Notes under the pieces: model-generated
Seen by the model: only the letters and a program-made list of their open reading frames with translations
Told to the model about the DNA's origin: nothing
Database searches by the model: none
In this document: in pieces, positions 40,116 through 49,388 of the stretch
Layout: every line of letters begins with the position of its first letter
Numbering within the stretch: the stretch's first letter is position 1
Position numbers and translations under genes: made by a program
Assembly: GCF_014204625.1 (NCBI RefSeq)
Contig: NZ_JACHLU010000008.1
Span: 115,970 to 179,969, forward strand
DNA from: Gillisella vitis
GTDB lineage: Bacteria; Pseudomonadota; Alphaproteobacteria; Rhizobiales; Rhizobiaceae
Direction of reading: 5' to 3'
DNA length: 64,000 bases

Positions 40116-41279
40116 TTACGTCTCTGAAATTGCACGGGCAGCTGCCTCTGAAATGGCCGAGGGTGAAGGCTCATCGAGCAGGCTTGCCGGTTCTCCATAG
40201 TACAAGTCACTGTTAAGATACCGCCGGACCGCAAAACGGACAAGCACACCAACAGCCGCTGCACAGGGAACAGCAACAAGAACCCCCAGAAAACCGAAGA
40301 GCACACCGAAAGCAAACAGCGCAAACATCAACCAGACCGGATGCAGGCCCACACTTTGCCCCACCAGCTTTGGCTGAAGAATATTCCCCTCGATGAACTG
40401 TCCGGTAAAGAAAATCACCGCGGTGACAATCACCCAGATATAATCCGGCCAAAACTGCACCAATGCCATGCCAACGGCCAGAATCAGCCCCACCGTTGAG
40501 CCGACATAGGGGATAAAGCTGATCATGCCGGTGAAAAAGCCGATCAGAAGGCCAAAATTCAGTCCGATCAATGACAGGCCAACCGCATAATAAACCCCGA
40601 GGATCAGGCAGAGCGATCCCTGCCCACGGACAAAACCGGCAATGGTGCGGTTCATTTCATGGGCAATTTCGCGCACGGCCCCAACCTGATTGCGCGGCAC
40701 AAGGCTATCCAGCCGCGCCATCATCCGGTCCCAGTCCAGCAGCAGATAAAAGGCCACAACCGGCGTCACCACCAGCAGCGAAATAATATCCAGCAGCGCC
40801 TTGCCGGAGTTCCACAACTGCGACAGCAGCGTGCCAATGAAGCCAGCACCCTCGGCCAGATATTTGGAAAAATTATCCTTGATCGAGGCCATCTGGGTGC
40901 TGATCTGACTTTCCAGCCAGTTTGGAATCCACGATGCATTGGATTTGGCAATCAGCTGCTGCAATTGCGTGACATAATCTGGCAGCTTGGTGATGAAATC
41001 ATTGAGCTGATTGATCAGGATTGGAATGAAGATCACCAGCGCGACGGCAAAGAACACCACAAACGAGATGAGAATGAGGCTGGTTGCCATCAGCCGCGAC
41101 AGGCCCAGACGCTCCAGCCAATCGGCCACCGGATCCAGAAAATAGGCCAGCGCCATGCCCGCCACAAAGGGCAGCAGAATGGAGCTGAACGTCAACAGAA
41201 AGATAATGATAACAGCCAGCGTGCCAAGCCCGAACAGCACCTGACGCCACAAGACAGAACCACTGACACGTGTGTTCAT
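40116..41279 (-). CDS. AI-2E-family permease
   Basis: Membrane protein of about 387 residues in the PerM/YdiK (AI-2E transporter) superfamily. Helices lie at roughly 15-45, 65-95 and 155-180, with a cluster between 210 and 350. The PerM core is readable as GMISFIPYVGSTVGLILAVGMALVQF. The substrate is unknown, and autoinducer export is only the family name. The ATG at 41279 is preceded by AAGGA; a longer reading frame to 41399 is not supported. Overlaps nothing but touches hdaA (stop then start). Confidence 0.9.
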   Translation of the reverse strand: MNTRVSGSVLWRQVLFGLGTLAVIIIFLLTFSSILLPFVAGMALAYFLDPVADWLERLGLSRLMATSLILISFVVFFAVALVIFIPILINQLNDFITKLPDYVTQLQQLIAKSNASWIPNWLESQISTQMASIKDNFSKYLAEGAGFIGTLLSQLWNSGKALLDIISLLVVTPVVAFYLLLDWDRMMARLDSLVPRNQVGAVREIAHEMNRTIAGFVRGQGSLCLILGVYYAVGLSLIGLNFGLLIGFFTGMISFIPYVGSTVGLILAVGMALVQFWPDYIWVIVTAVIFFTGQFIEGNILQPKLVGQSVGLHPVWLMFALFAFGVLFGFLGVLVAVPCAAAVGVLVRFAVRRYLNSDLYYGEPASLLDEPSPSAISEAAARAISET

Positions 41280-41538
41280 TGAGTTATCCTTAACCGTTAA
41301 GCCTGCCGCCAGTGATGATGATGGCACTTTCTGCAAATGAGATAGGATGCACGTCCAGCAAGGGTCAAGGTGCAGGCCGCGCAATTGTCCATCAAACACT
41401 ATTATACGATGAATCCGACGAAAAAGCGGGGGTTTTCCACGCTAATGCTTGCATCAAACCCGCGCCCATGCCATGGCGGGCGAAAAGTACCCAAGCACGC
41501 CCGGCGCACGTTGGGCCAGTTCAGCGGAGAAGTGACGG

Positions 41539-42612
41539 ATGAGCCAGTCTGGGAAAAATGGTCTGACCTATAGCGATGCAGGCGTTGATATTGATGCGGG
41601 CAACCTGATGGTCGAAAAGATCAAGCCTGCTGTAAAGTCGACCCGCCGCCCCGGTGCCGATGGCGAAATCGGCGGCTTTGGCGGCTTGTTCGACCTGAAA
41701 GCCGCAGGCTTTACCGATCCCATTCTGGTGGCCGCCAATGATGGCGTGGGCACCAAGCTGAAAATCGCCATTGATGCGGGCCTGCATGACACGGTCGGCA
41801 TTGACCTTGTGGCCATGTGCGTCAACGACCTCGTGGTGCAGGGTGCCGAACCTTTGCTGTTTCTCGATTATTACGCCACCGGCAAGCTCGACCCGGATCA
41901 GGGTGCAGCCATTGTTGGAGGCATTGCGGCCGGTTGTGTTGAGGCCGGTTGCGCCCTGATTGGCGGCGAAACCGCTGAAATGCCCGGCATGTATTCGGGC
42001 GGCGACTATGATCTGGCCGGTTTTGCCGTGGGTGCCGCCGAGCGTGGCCAATTGCTGCCTGCTGGCGATATTGCCGAGGGTGATGTCATTCTGGGTCTCG
42101 CCTCCTCTGGCGTGCATTCCAACGGCTTTTCGCTGGTGCGCAAGATTGTGGAACTGTCCGGCCTTGGCTGGGATGCGCCAGCACCGTTTGCTGAGGGCGT
42201 GACGCTGGGTGCAGCCCTGCTGACCCCGACCCGCATTTACGTCAAGCCCCTGTTGAAGGCGATCCGCGAGACCGGGGCGTTGAAAGCCTTGGCCCATATC
42301 ACCGGCGGCGGTTTTCCAGAAAACATTCCGCGCGTGCTGCCCAAGCATCTGGCGGCAGAAATTGATCTGGCCTCCATTTCGGTTCCAGCGGTGTTCTCGT
42401 GGCTGGCCAAGACCGGCGGCGTTGCCCAGAATGAAATGCTGCGCACCTTCAATTGCGGCGTTGGCATGATCGTTGTGGTCGCCGCTGAAGACGCCGACAA
42501 GGTAACAGCCGCCCTCGAAGCTGAGGGCGAAAAAGTGGCGCGTCTGGGCCGCATGATTGCCCGTAGCGAGGGCGCACCCGGCACCGTTTACAAGGGAACG
42601 CTGGGTCTATGA
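41539..42612 (+). CDS. purM: Phosphoribosylformylglycinamidine cyclo-ligase
   Basis: Fifth step of purine synthesis, making aminoimidazole ribonucleotide with ATP. The 357 residues match the AIRS family. Signatures include GGFGGLFDL, the ATP-binding [10 protein letters not shown], and the motif [14 protein letters not shown]. Gene start ATG with GGAGAAG upstream. It overlaps purN by four bases (ATGA). Divergent from the AI-2E permease gene. Confidence 0.97.
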   Translation: MSQSGKNGLTYSDAGVDIDAGNLMVEKIKPAVKSTRRPGADGEIGGFGGLFDLKAAGFTDPILVAANDGVGTKLKIAIDAGLHDTVGIDLVAMCVNDLVVQGAEPLLFLDYYATGKLDPDQGAAIVGGIAAGCVEAGCALIGGETAEMPGMYSGGDYDLAGFAVGAAERGQLLPAGDIAEGDVILGLASSGVHSNGFSLVRKIVELSGLGWDAPAPFAEGVTLGAALLTPTRIYVKPLLKAIRETGALKALAHITGGGFPENIPRVLPKHLAAEIDLASISVPAVFSWLAKTGGVAQNEMLRTFNCGVGMIVVVAAEDADKVTAALEAEGEKVARLGRMIARSEGAPGTVYKGTLGL

Positions 42613-43265
42613 GCGGTTTGCGCAAGCGCATTGCGGTTTTGATTTCCGGCAGCGGCTCCAACATGCTGGCATTGACCAAGGCCTGTGAAGCGGCTGATTA
42701 TCCGGCAGACATTGTCGCCGTATTTTCCGACAAGGCGGATGCGGGTGGTTTGAAAAAGGCAGAGGCGCTTGGCATTGCCACGGCCGCCTTTGCCCGCAAG
42801 GATTATGCCAGCAAGGCCGCGCATGAAGAGGCCATTCTGGCAGCCCTTGATGCGGTAAAGCCGGATTTTGTCTGTCTGGCCGGTTATATGCGGTTGCTGT
42901 CCGGTGATTTCATTCGCCGCTATGAGGGCCGCATTCTCAATATTCATCCCTCGCTTTTGCCGCTGTTTCCGGGGCTTCACACCCACCAGCGGGCGCTGGA
43001 TGCGGGCATGAAGATTGCCGGATGCACCGTGCATTTCGTCACGGAGGGCATGGATGAAGGCCCGGTGATTGCGCAGGCCGTTGTCCCCATCTTGCCAGAT
43101 GATACCGCCGACAGCCTTGCTGCCCGCACCTTGGGCGTGGAACACCGCACTTACCCCATCGCGCTCAAGCTGGTGGCAGAGGGCAGCGTGACCATGGCGG
43201 CTAATGGCCGTATTGAACAGACCGGCTTTGTTGCCAATGCTGCGGACACGCTGATCAGCGCGTAA
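42609..43265 (+). CDS. purN: Phosphoribosylglycinamide formyltransferase
   Basis: Transfers a formyl group from 10-formyl-THF to GAR in purine synthesis. The 218 residues carry the N-terminal phosphate loop [11 protein letters not shown] and the catalytic region with Asn and His in [10 protein letters not shown] and Asp in [15 protein letters not shown]. The start overlaps purM by ATGA, consistent with coupling. The last 11 bases overlap the convergent tauE-like gene. Confidence 0.97.
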   Translation: MSGLRKRIAVLISGSGSNMLALTKACEAADYPADIVAVFSDKADAGGLKKAEALGIATAAFARKDYASKAAHEEAILAALDAVKPDFVCLAGYMRLLSGDFIRRYEGRILNIHPSLLPLFPGLHTHQRALDAGMKIAGCTVHFVTEGMDEGPVIAQAVVPILPDDTADSLAARTLGVEHRTYPIALKLVAEGSVTMAANGRIEQTGFVANAADTLISA

Positions 43266-44034
43266 CGATCTCGCCAAGGCTACGATAAATCATATAAGCG
43301 GCAACCACAAAAATCATCGCTGCAAAAATGCGGTTGAGGGTGTTCTTGTGGTTGGCAAGCTTTGTTGCGGCCAACGTGCCAACGATGCCGCCCAAAATTC
43401 CGCCAGCGATAAATTCACCCGCCAAAGTCCAATCGACCAGCCCCGACAGGGAATAGTTGATGGCGGTTGCCAGGCCAAAGGCCGCCACCGCCAGAAGCGA
43501 AGTGCCAACGGCATTGATCATCGGCATTCCAGTGGCCAGAATGAGACCCGGCACAATCAAAAAACCGCCACCAATCCCAAAAAAGCCGGAGGCCGCACCC
43601 GCCACCAGTGCCACGGCAGCCGTTTTGAGGCACATGGGCAAATCCACCGGCTTTGGACCCGTGGCCGAGATTTTTCTGGGACGCAGCATCAATGCGCCAA
43701 CAACCACCATCAGCAGACCAAACAGCAGCAGAAGTTTGGAGCCATCAATGGCCTTGCCCAGCGAGGAGCCTGCAAGCGCCCCCAAAACGCCAAGGCCCGC
43801 AAACACAATGCCACAACGCCAGCGGACATTGCCCTTGTAGGCATGATTGGCGAAATTGATGACAGCATTGGCGGCAACGGCCAAAGCGCCGGTGCCAATG
43901 GCAATATGTGGCTGAGAAACACCCACCACATATAGCAGCAAAGGGGTTGCCAGAATGGAACCGCCGCCACCCACTAGCCCCAGCGTAAACCCCACCAGAC
44001 TGCCAGAGCCAACAGCGGAAATGAGCGTGTTCAT
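43255..44034 (-). CDS. TauE/SafE-family permease
   Basis: Membrane protein of 259 residues with about eight helices in two repeats (GLVGGGGSILATPLLLYVVGV, then GFFGIGGGFLIVPGLI). The TauE/SafE family moves sulfite, sulfoacetate or related anions. It is the last gene of the blh-bigR operon and overlaps pmpB by four bases, which suggests export of sulfur oxyanions made by Blh. The family role is known; the export of sulfite here is inference. Its end overlaps purN tail-to-tail. Confidence 0.88.
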   Translation of the reverse strand: MNTLISAVGSGSLVGFTLGLVGGGGSILATPLLLYVVGVSQPHIAIGTGALAVAANAVINFANHAYKGNVRWRCGIVFAGLGVLGALAGSSLGKAIDGSKLLLLFGLLMVVVGALMLRPRKISATGPKPVDLPMCLKTAAVALVAGAASGFFGIGGGFLIVPGLILATGMPMINAVGTSLLAVAAFGLATAINYSLSGLVDWTLAGEFIAGGILGGIVGTLAATKLANHKNTLNRIFAAMIFVVAAYMIYRSLGEIVTR

Positions 44035-44465
44035 CGGATTTTCCCGGCAACGAAGCGATCATGCAGCACCATGCCCACCACCATGGCCACAACAAAAAAC
44101 AGGCTCGCTCCATAGCCCAATGGCAGCGATGCAATGGCTGGGCCCGGACAAAAGCCACCGAGGCCCCAGCCAATGCCAAACAGGGCAGAGCCGAACACCA
44201 AGGGCGTATCAATCCGGGTTTTGGTAGGCATGTTGAATGTCTCGGCCAGTATCGGCCTTGCCATTGTCCGCACCAGCATCATGCCAAGCATGGCGACCAT
44301 AACGGCCCCACCGAGCACAAACATCAGGCTTGGGTCCCAGGCACCAAAAATGTCGAGAAAACCCTGCACGCGGGCGGGGTCCAACATGCCCGAGAGGGCC
44401 AGACCAAAACCAAACATTACCCCGCAAGCCAGAGACGCCAGCGTTTGCGCAAATATCGTTTTCAT
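44031..44465 (-). CDS. pmpB: YeeE/YedE-family membrane protein (PmpB-like)
   Basis: Small sulfur-transport half protein of 144 residues with four helices. The conserved FCPGPAI pattern contains the Cys of the YeeE family. Start ATG 44465 (MKTIFAQTL) overlaps the upstream gene by four bases. Together with the next gene it resembles the split YeeE/YedE pair PmpA/PmpB of the bigR operon in Agrobacterium and Xylella. Likely moves thiosulfate or related sulfur species; which direction is unknown. Confidence 0.82.
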   Translation of the reverse strand: MKTIFAQTLASLACGVMFGFGLALSGMLDPARVQGFLDIFGAWDPSLMFVLGGAVMVAMLGMMLVRTMARPILAETFNMPTKTRIDTPLVFGSALFGIGWGLGGFCPGPAIASLPLGYGASLFFVVAMVVGMVLHDRFVAGKIR

Positions 44466-44869
44466 AAGCTGCCCCTCACAAGGGTCACAGTGATGATACC
44501 AGTGGCCAGAAAGGTTATGACAGCAACAAAGGAGCGAGGTGACAGACGGGCAAGCCCCATGACACCATGGCCACTGGTGCAACCAGACCCCATGCGAGAG
44601 CCAAAGCCAACCAGCAGACCCGCGGCAATCACCACCGGCAGCGAGGCTGTGATGGTGACGATGGGCCAATGGCCGAATAGGCCGAAAAACACCACCGTGC
44701 CCAACATCAGGCCAAGGGCGAAGGCAGCGTTGATCCAAGGACTGGCACCCGTTACCAGTTTGCCGACAATGCCGCTGATACCGGCAATGCGGCCCGTGAG
44801 CATCAAAAACAGAATGCAGGACAGGCCAATCAACATGCCGCCTGCGAGAGATGGAAGATAGTGCATCAT
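44462..44869 (-). CDS. pmpA: YeeE/YedE-family membrane protein (PmpA-like)
   Basis: Companion half of the pair above, 135 residues with four helices. The Cys-containing signature GSGCTSGHGVMGLARLSPRS is typical of the family. The start overlaps bigR by four bases and the end overlaps pmpB by four, so it is translated as part of the operon. Full-length YeeE proteins fuse both halves. Confidence 0.82.
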   Translation of the reverse strand: MMHYLPSLAGGMLIGLSCILFLMLTGRIAGISGIVGKLVTGASPWINAAFALGLMLGTVVFFGLFGHWPIVTITASLPVVIAAGLLVGFGSRMGSGCTSGHGVMGLARLSPRSFVAVITFLATGIITVTLVRGSL

Positions 44870-45207
44870 GACGGCATATCCTCGGCGCAGAAAATGCTGA
44901 AAAGGGCCGCGATCAACTGTTGGGTCTTGGCCTCGGTGAGTGCATAGAAGATCTGCTTGCCATCGCGCCGGGTCTCAACAATGCCTGCGTCACGCAACAC
45001 GGTAAGCTGTTGCGACAGATTGGGCTGGTGAATATCCAGCTTGTTTTCCAATTCACCGACAGAATATTCACGCTCCACCAGTGTGCACACCAGCATCAGC
45101 CGCATGGGGTGGGCCAGCACTTTGAGATGGCCCGCCACTTCTGTTGCACGAGCCTCCATGGCCTGCGGGGTCATGCCCGCTTTCAGAGCGGAAAAATCGC
45201 TCACCAT
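44866..45207 (-). CDS. bigR: ArsR-family repressor BigR
   Basis: Winged-helix repressor of 113 residues. The recognition helix is HQPNLSQQLTVLRDAG. Cys41 and Cys107 match the two redox cysteines of BigR, which form a disulfide or polysulfide link with sulfide or oxidants and release DNA. It represses its own operon in Agrobacterium and Xylella. The ATG overlaps the end of blh by seven bases. The expected operator is the palindrome at 46500-46540. Confidence 0.92.
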   Translation of the reverse strand: MVSDFSALKAGMTPQAMEARATEVAGHLKVLAHPMRLMLVCTLVEREYSVGELENKLDIHQPNLSQQLTVLRDAGIVETRRDGKQIFYALTEAKTQQLIAALFSIFCAEDMPS

Positions 45208-46487
45208 GCCGCCCCCTCCAGCACGTTGAGGGGAATTTTCAAATACCGGCGGCCATTGCTTTCCGGCTCTGGCAAGCGCCCTCCCCGCACATTGACCTGA
45301 AGCGCGTGCAGGATCAGTTTTGGCATCGGCAAGCTACGGTCTCGCGCCTCGCGCAGCGCGACAAACGTCTGTTCCGTGGTGCCCGCAAGATGGGCATTGG
45401 CCGCCTTCTCTTCCGCAACCGTGCTTTCCCAGCGCGGTGCTCGCCCATCGGGTTGATAGTCATGGCCGGTGAAAAGGCGAGTTGCGTCGGGCAAAGCCAG
45501 AATCGCCTGCATCGAGGCCCACAAGGCATGGGCGCTGCCGCCGGGAAAATCGGCCCGCGCCGTGCCGCTATCAGGCATGAAGATTGTGTCATGCACAAAG
45601 GCGGCATCACCAATGACATAAGTGATCGACGCCAGCGTGTGGCCGGGGGAGAACATCACCTTTGCATCAATTGACCCCAGCTTGAAGGTGTCACCATCTT
45701 TGAACAGACGGTCCCATTGCGAACCATCGGTTTTCAACTCCGGCCAATGGTACAGCCCTTTCCACAGGGTCTGAACATCAACCACACGATCACCAATCGC
45801 GGTTGGAGCACCTGTCTTGCCATGCAGATAATGAGCTGCGGAGAAATGATCGGCATGGGGGTGGGTGTCGAGAATCCATTCCACCGTTAGCCCCTTGGCC
45901 GCGACATACTCCAAAATCCGGTCGGCATTGTCCGTCGAAGTCTGTCCCGATTTTTCGTCATAGTCGAGCACCGCATCAATGATGGCGCATGTGCCGGTGT
46001 CGGGATCGGACACAACATATTGCACGCTCCATGTGCGCGGATCGAAAAAGCCCTTCACCTGCGGCCTTTGCGCCGCATGGCGGCTCAGCCACGCGACAGC
46101 GGCGCTGAGATCAACGCCATGGTCTTCGCCAAAAGCTTTGATGTCGGCAGCCTGCATTTTCCCGTCTAGCGCCTGCGCCAGCACATGCAAGGTCAAAGCC
46201 CGTGCACCCGTGCGGCAATGGGCGAAGACTGCCCCCTGCCCGGCTGTTGCGGCCCGAAATGCCTCAACATCCGCCTCGGTAATGCTCGCCATGGTGACAG
46301 GAATGAAGTGATAGGCCAGCCCCGCGTCTTGCGCCACCTCGCGCTCGACGCGATTGCCAAGGGCGTCATCTTCATGATCGGGGCGCAGATTGATCAGAAC
46401 CTTGAAGCCTTTCGCGGGCAATTGCGCAATGTCCGCAATGGTTGGCTGGCCGGAAATCGTCAAAGTCTCGGTAATGCTGCTGGGCAT
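45201..46487 (-). CDS. blh: Blh: sulfurtransferase-like plus persulfide dioxygenase
   Basis: Bifunctional sulfide-detoxification enzyme of about 428 residues. The N-terminal DUF442 domain has a phosphatase/sulfurtransferase loop with Cys91 (AHCRTGARA). The C-terminal ETHE1-type metallo-beta-lactamase domain has THPHADH (His209, His211, Asp213, His214) and later GHTLAS and GHDY. It oxidises glutathione persulfide to sulfite. ATG at 46487 is preceded by AAGGAG and by the 41-bp palindrome. First gene of a five-gene operon, in the order known for Agrobacterium and Xylella. Confidence 0.93.
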   Translation of the reverse strand: MPSSITETLTISGQPTIADIAQLPAKGFKVLINLRPDHEDDALGNRVEREVAQDAGLAYHFIPVTMASITEADVEAFRAATAGQGAVFAHCRTGARALTLHVLAQALDGKMQAADIKAFGEDHGVDLSAAVAWLSRHAAQRPQVKGFFDPRTWSVQYVVSDPDTGTCAIIDAVLDYDEKSGQTSTDNADRILEYVAAKGLTVEWILDTHPHADHFSAAHYLHGKTGAPTAIGDRVVDVQTLWKGLYHWPELKTDGSQWDRLFKDGDTFKLGSIDAKVMFSPGHTLASITYVIGDAAFVHDTIFMPDSGTARADFPGGSAHALWASMQAILALPDATRLFTGHDYQPDGRAPRWESTVAEEKAANAHLAGTTEQTFVALREARDRSLPMPKLILHALQVNVRGGRLPEPESNGRRYLKIPLNVLEGAAW

Positions 46488-46499
46488 GGTGGCCACTCC

Positions 46500-46540
46500 T
46501 TCAATCAATATACATTTTTATATAATGTATATTGATTGAA
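46500..46540. promoter_or_regulatory. 41-bp perfect palindrome, probable BigR operator
   Basis: Two perfect 16-bp arms (TTCAATCAATATACAT at 46500-46515 and its complement at 46525-46540) around a nine-base AT spacer. The arm nearest blh touches its ribosome-binding site, so bound protein could block RNA polymerase. BigR boxes are AT-rich palindromes at this position, which fits. Binding is not shown here. Confidence 0.85.
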
Positions 46541-46613
46541 GGCGCAAGTGATAAATATAAAAAACTATATATGAGGCAAACCCTGAACTGGTATCATGCT
46601 TGCGACAGGGAAA

Positions 46614-47204
46614 TCAGCCCGCAAGACCGTTCAGCGCTGCCCATTGCAGCAGCATGATCGTCTTGGCATCGACAATTTCGCCTGTCTCGATCATTGAAAG
46701 CGCTTCGGAGATTGGCAATTCCACCACTTCCAGATCTTCATGCTCCTCTTCAAGCCCACCACCCTGCGTCAGCTTTTGCGCATCGCTGATCTCGGCGGAG
46801 AAGAAGTACATTTTTTCGGCCACAGCCCCCGGAGACATATAGGAGGTGAACAGAAAACGCGGAGCGGTGATGGTGTAGCCGGTTTCTTCCAACACTTCGC
46901 GGCAGGCGGTCTCTTGTGGCTCGCCGCTGTCAATCACCCCGGCTGGCACTTCCAGCAAAAAGGGCATATCGCCCAGAACATAGGCTGGCGCCCGAAATTG
47001 CCGAACCATGACTGTGGTTTTCCGATCACGGTTATAGAGCAGCACGGCAACGGCAGGTTTGCGGTCCAGCACCTCGCGGTTAAACCGCGAGGTTTTTCCA
47101 TCGGAATTTATATAGTCAAATTCCACGCCGTGCAGGCGGCTCCAGCCGTTCCACAGCAGCTTGTCTTCAACAACGGTGACAATGGTCTTGTCAAATTTGC
47201 TCAT
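46614..47204 (-). CDS. Nudix hydrolase
   Basis: 196-residue Nudix enzyme. The box reads GVIDSGEPQETACREVLEETGY, matching Gx5Ex7REUxEExGU. The upstream VAVLLYNRDRKTTVMVRQFR region resembles GDP-mannose or ADP-ribose pyrophosphatases (NudK type), but I will not fix the substrate. The ATG at 47204 overlaps the molybdopterin oxidoreductase stop (ATGA), so the two are translationally coupled. A longer frame to 47327 is not supported. Confidence 0.9.
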   Translation of the reverse strand: MSKFDKTIVTVVEDKLLWNGWSRLHGVEFDYINSDGKTSRFNREVLDRKPAVAVLLYNRDRKTTVMVRQFRAPAYVLGDMPFLLEVPAGVIDSGEPQETACREVLEETGYTITAPRFLFTSYMSPGAVAEKMYFFSAEISDAQKLTQGGGLEEEHEDLEVVELPISEALSMIETGEIVDAKTIMLLQWAALNGLAG

Positions 47205-49321
47205 AGAACCGCTTTCCTGAGCCAGACCTTGTTGTCGTGAAAAGCCGCACCGCCGTGGGGTGCGGGCGCATCGGCACCGGCCAGCACATTGATACCCTCG
47301 CCATCCAGATGTGCCTTGTTGGGCCACAGCCCTTCCGCCACCAACACGCCGGGCTTAACCGCATCTGTCACCCGCGCATGAATGCGCAAGGTTCCGCGAC
47401 CATTGCCCATCTGCACCACATCGCCGTTGTCAATTGTCAGCCTGTCGGCATCAGCCGGATTGATCATCACCTCTGGCCGCCCCTCCTTGTCACGCGAGGT
47501 TTTGGTCTCGGCAAAGGTGGAGTTGAGAAAATTGCGGGCCGGAGACGTCGCCAGCCGGAAGGGGTGCTCCGCATCGGCAACCTCAATCAGATCGACCTGA
47601 TCGGGAAAGGTAGGAAGCTGCGCCACAGGCCCGAAAGAGCCCAGCACCGCTGGCGGCTTGTTGGGCGCTGGCGTGCCTGTCCAGTCCGGTTTAAAGCGGA
47701 ATTTGCCATCGGGATGGGCGAAGCCGTTGAGATAATGGGCATCCTCAAACGGCGGCTGACAGTCCAGCCATTTCTCCGTCTCGAAACTGGCAAAATCAGG
47801 CTTGCCGCTGGCAGCCAGCATCCGATCAATATGCTCACGCTCAGACAATCCAAAGCCCGGATAGTCGGCAACGCCCAGACGTTTGGCCAGTTCTTCAATC
47901 ACAAACAGGTTGGTGCGCACGGTCTCCGGCGGTTCCACCAGCTTTGGCCCCAGCACGATATGGCTCTGGCCACCGCCACGATAAATATCATCATGCTCGA
48001 CAAACATGGTGGCAGGCAGCACAATGTCGGCAAGGTCTGCCGTCTCGGTCATGAAATGCTCATGCACCGCCACAAACAGGTCATTGCGCAAAAAGCCCTG
48101 CTTCACCAGCCGCTGCTCTGGCGCGACATTGACCGGGTTGGTGTTTTGAATCAGCATGGCCGTCACCGGACCGCGATGACGTAGCGCTTCGGCATCGCCC
48201 GTCAGCACCCGTCCCACCTGCGATTGATCCAGCATCCGAATATCGGGATCGACAAACGCCGTGCCCATCAGCTCGGCTTTGTTGAGCTTGAAAATATCGC
48301 TGTTGGAATGAAACGCCCCACCACCTTCATATTGCCAGCAGCCAAGCACGGTTGCCAGCGACAGCGCCGCGTGCATGGATACCGCCCCATTGCGGCTGCG
48401 GGTAAAGCCATAACCGAGGCGGAAATAGCTCTTTTTGGTTGCGCCCACGAGCTTGGCAAAGGCTTCGATCTCATCAACGGACAGGCCGGTGATACTGGCG
48501 GCCCATTCTGGCGTCTTGTCTTTCAGGTGCGCTTCCAGCCCGGCCGGGTCATCGGCAAATTTGGCCATATAAGCGCGGTCGGCTGTGCCATCCCGAAAGG
48601 CAATGTGCATGGTGGCACAGGCCAATGCGGCATCGGTGCCGGGGCGCAAAATCAGCGCCATATCGGCCTGTTTCATGGTCGGGTTATCGTAAATATCGAT
48701 GACAACCAGCTTTGCACCGCGATTTTTCTTGGCCGCCACCGCATGGGTCATGACATTGACCTGCGTTGCCACTGCATTGGTGCCCCAGATGACCACGCAA
48801 TCGGACAGCGCCATTTCGCGTGGGTCAGGACCGCGCAGGGTACCAGTGCCCATCACATAACCAGTCCACGCCAGATTGGTGCAGATCGAGCCAAAAAATC
48901 CGGAGTATTTTTTGGCATGACGCAGACGCTCAATCGAATCGCGCTGCACCTGCCCCATCGTGCCGGCGTAGAAATAGGGCCAGATGGCCTCGCTTCCATG
49001 TGCCTGTTCGGCTTTCACAAAGGCGGCCGCAATCTCATCCAGCGCGTTGTCCCAGGAAATTTCCTGGAACTGCCCCGCCCCTTTTGCCCCCACGCGGCGC
49101 TTTGGCGTCAACAGCCGCTCGGGGTGATAAAGCCGCTCGGAATAGCGGGCAACCTTGGCGCAGATGACGCCTGCGGTGTAGCTATTGTCTTTGGCACCCC
49201 GCACCCGGCCAATGCGGCCGTCTGCGGTCAAATCAACCTCAAGCGCACAGGTGGATGGACAGTCATGCGGACAGGCCGTATGACCAAGGACAGGTTTTTG
49301 AAGGGGGCTCATGATGTTCAT
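47201..49321 (-). CDS. Molybdopterin oxidoreductase
   Basis: Molybdenum enzyme of about 706 residues in the DMSO reductase superfamily. An N-terminal [4Fe-4S] motif is CPHDCPSTC with a later Cys in GVICAKVARYSERL. A possible Mo ligand lies in the segment GSICTNLAWTGY near 150. The C-terminal molydopterin dinucleotide-binding domain (about 585-700) begins near PFRLATSPARNFLNST. No Tat signal, so cytosolic. No electron-transfer subunit is adjacent. The physiological substrate is unknown. moaD/moaE lie elsewhere in the window. The start ATG is 49321 or the close 49312; neither has a clear site. Confidence 0.9.
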   Translation of the reverse strand: MNIMSPLQKPVLGHTACPHDCPSTCALEVDLTADGRIGRVRGAKDNSYTAGVICAKVARYSERLYHPERLLTPKRRVGAKGAGQFQEISWDNALDEIAAAFVKAEQAHGSEAIWPYFYAGTMGQVQRDSIERLRHAKKYSGFFGSICTNLAWTGYVMGTGTLRGPDPREMALSDCVVIWGTNAVATQVNVMTHAVAAKKNRGAKLVVIDIYDNPTMKQADMALILRPGTDAALACATMHIAFRDGTADRAYMAKFADDPAGLEAHLKDKTPEWAASITGLSVDEIEAFAKLVGATKKSYFRLGYGFTRSRNGAVSMHAALSLATVLGCWQYEGGGAFHSNSDIFKLNKAELMGTAFVDPDIRMLDQSQVGRVLTGDAEALRHRGPVTAMLIQNTNPVNVAPEQRLVKQGFLRNDLFVAVHEHFMTETADLADIVLPATMFVEHDDIYRGGGQSHIVLGPKLVEPPETVRTNLFVIEELAKRLGVADYPGFGLSEREHIDRMLAASGKPDFASFETEKWLDCQPPFEDAHYLNGFAHPDGKFRFKPDWTGTPAPNKPPAVLGSFGPVAQLPTFPDQVDLIEVADAEHPFRLATSPARNFLNSTFAETKTSRDKEGRPEVMINPADADRLTIDNGDVVQMGNGRGTLRIHARVTDAVKPGVLVAEGLWPNKAHLDGEGINVLAGADAPAPHGGAAFHDNKVWLRKAVL

Positions 49322-49388
49322 GTGCACCACTATAGGCCAAGGCTGAAACCTCCAAAAGCCCCATCACAAGAAATCATCGGAATCATCA

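Noticed and set aside
41280..41399. Extended N-terminus of the AI-2E permease
   Set aside because: ATG 41279 has AAGGA at good spacing and the extension is not membrane-protein-like.
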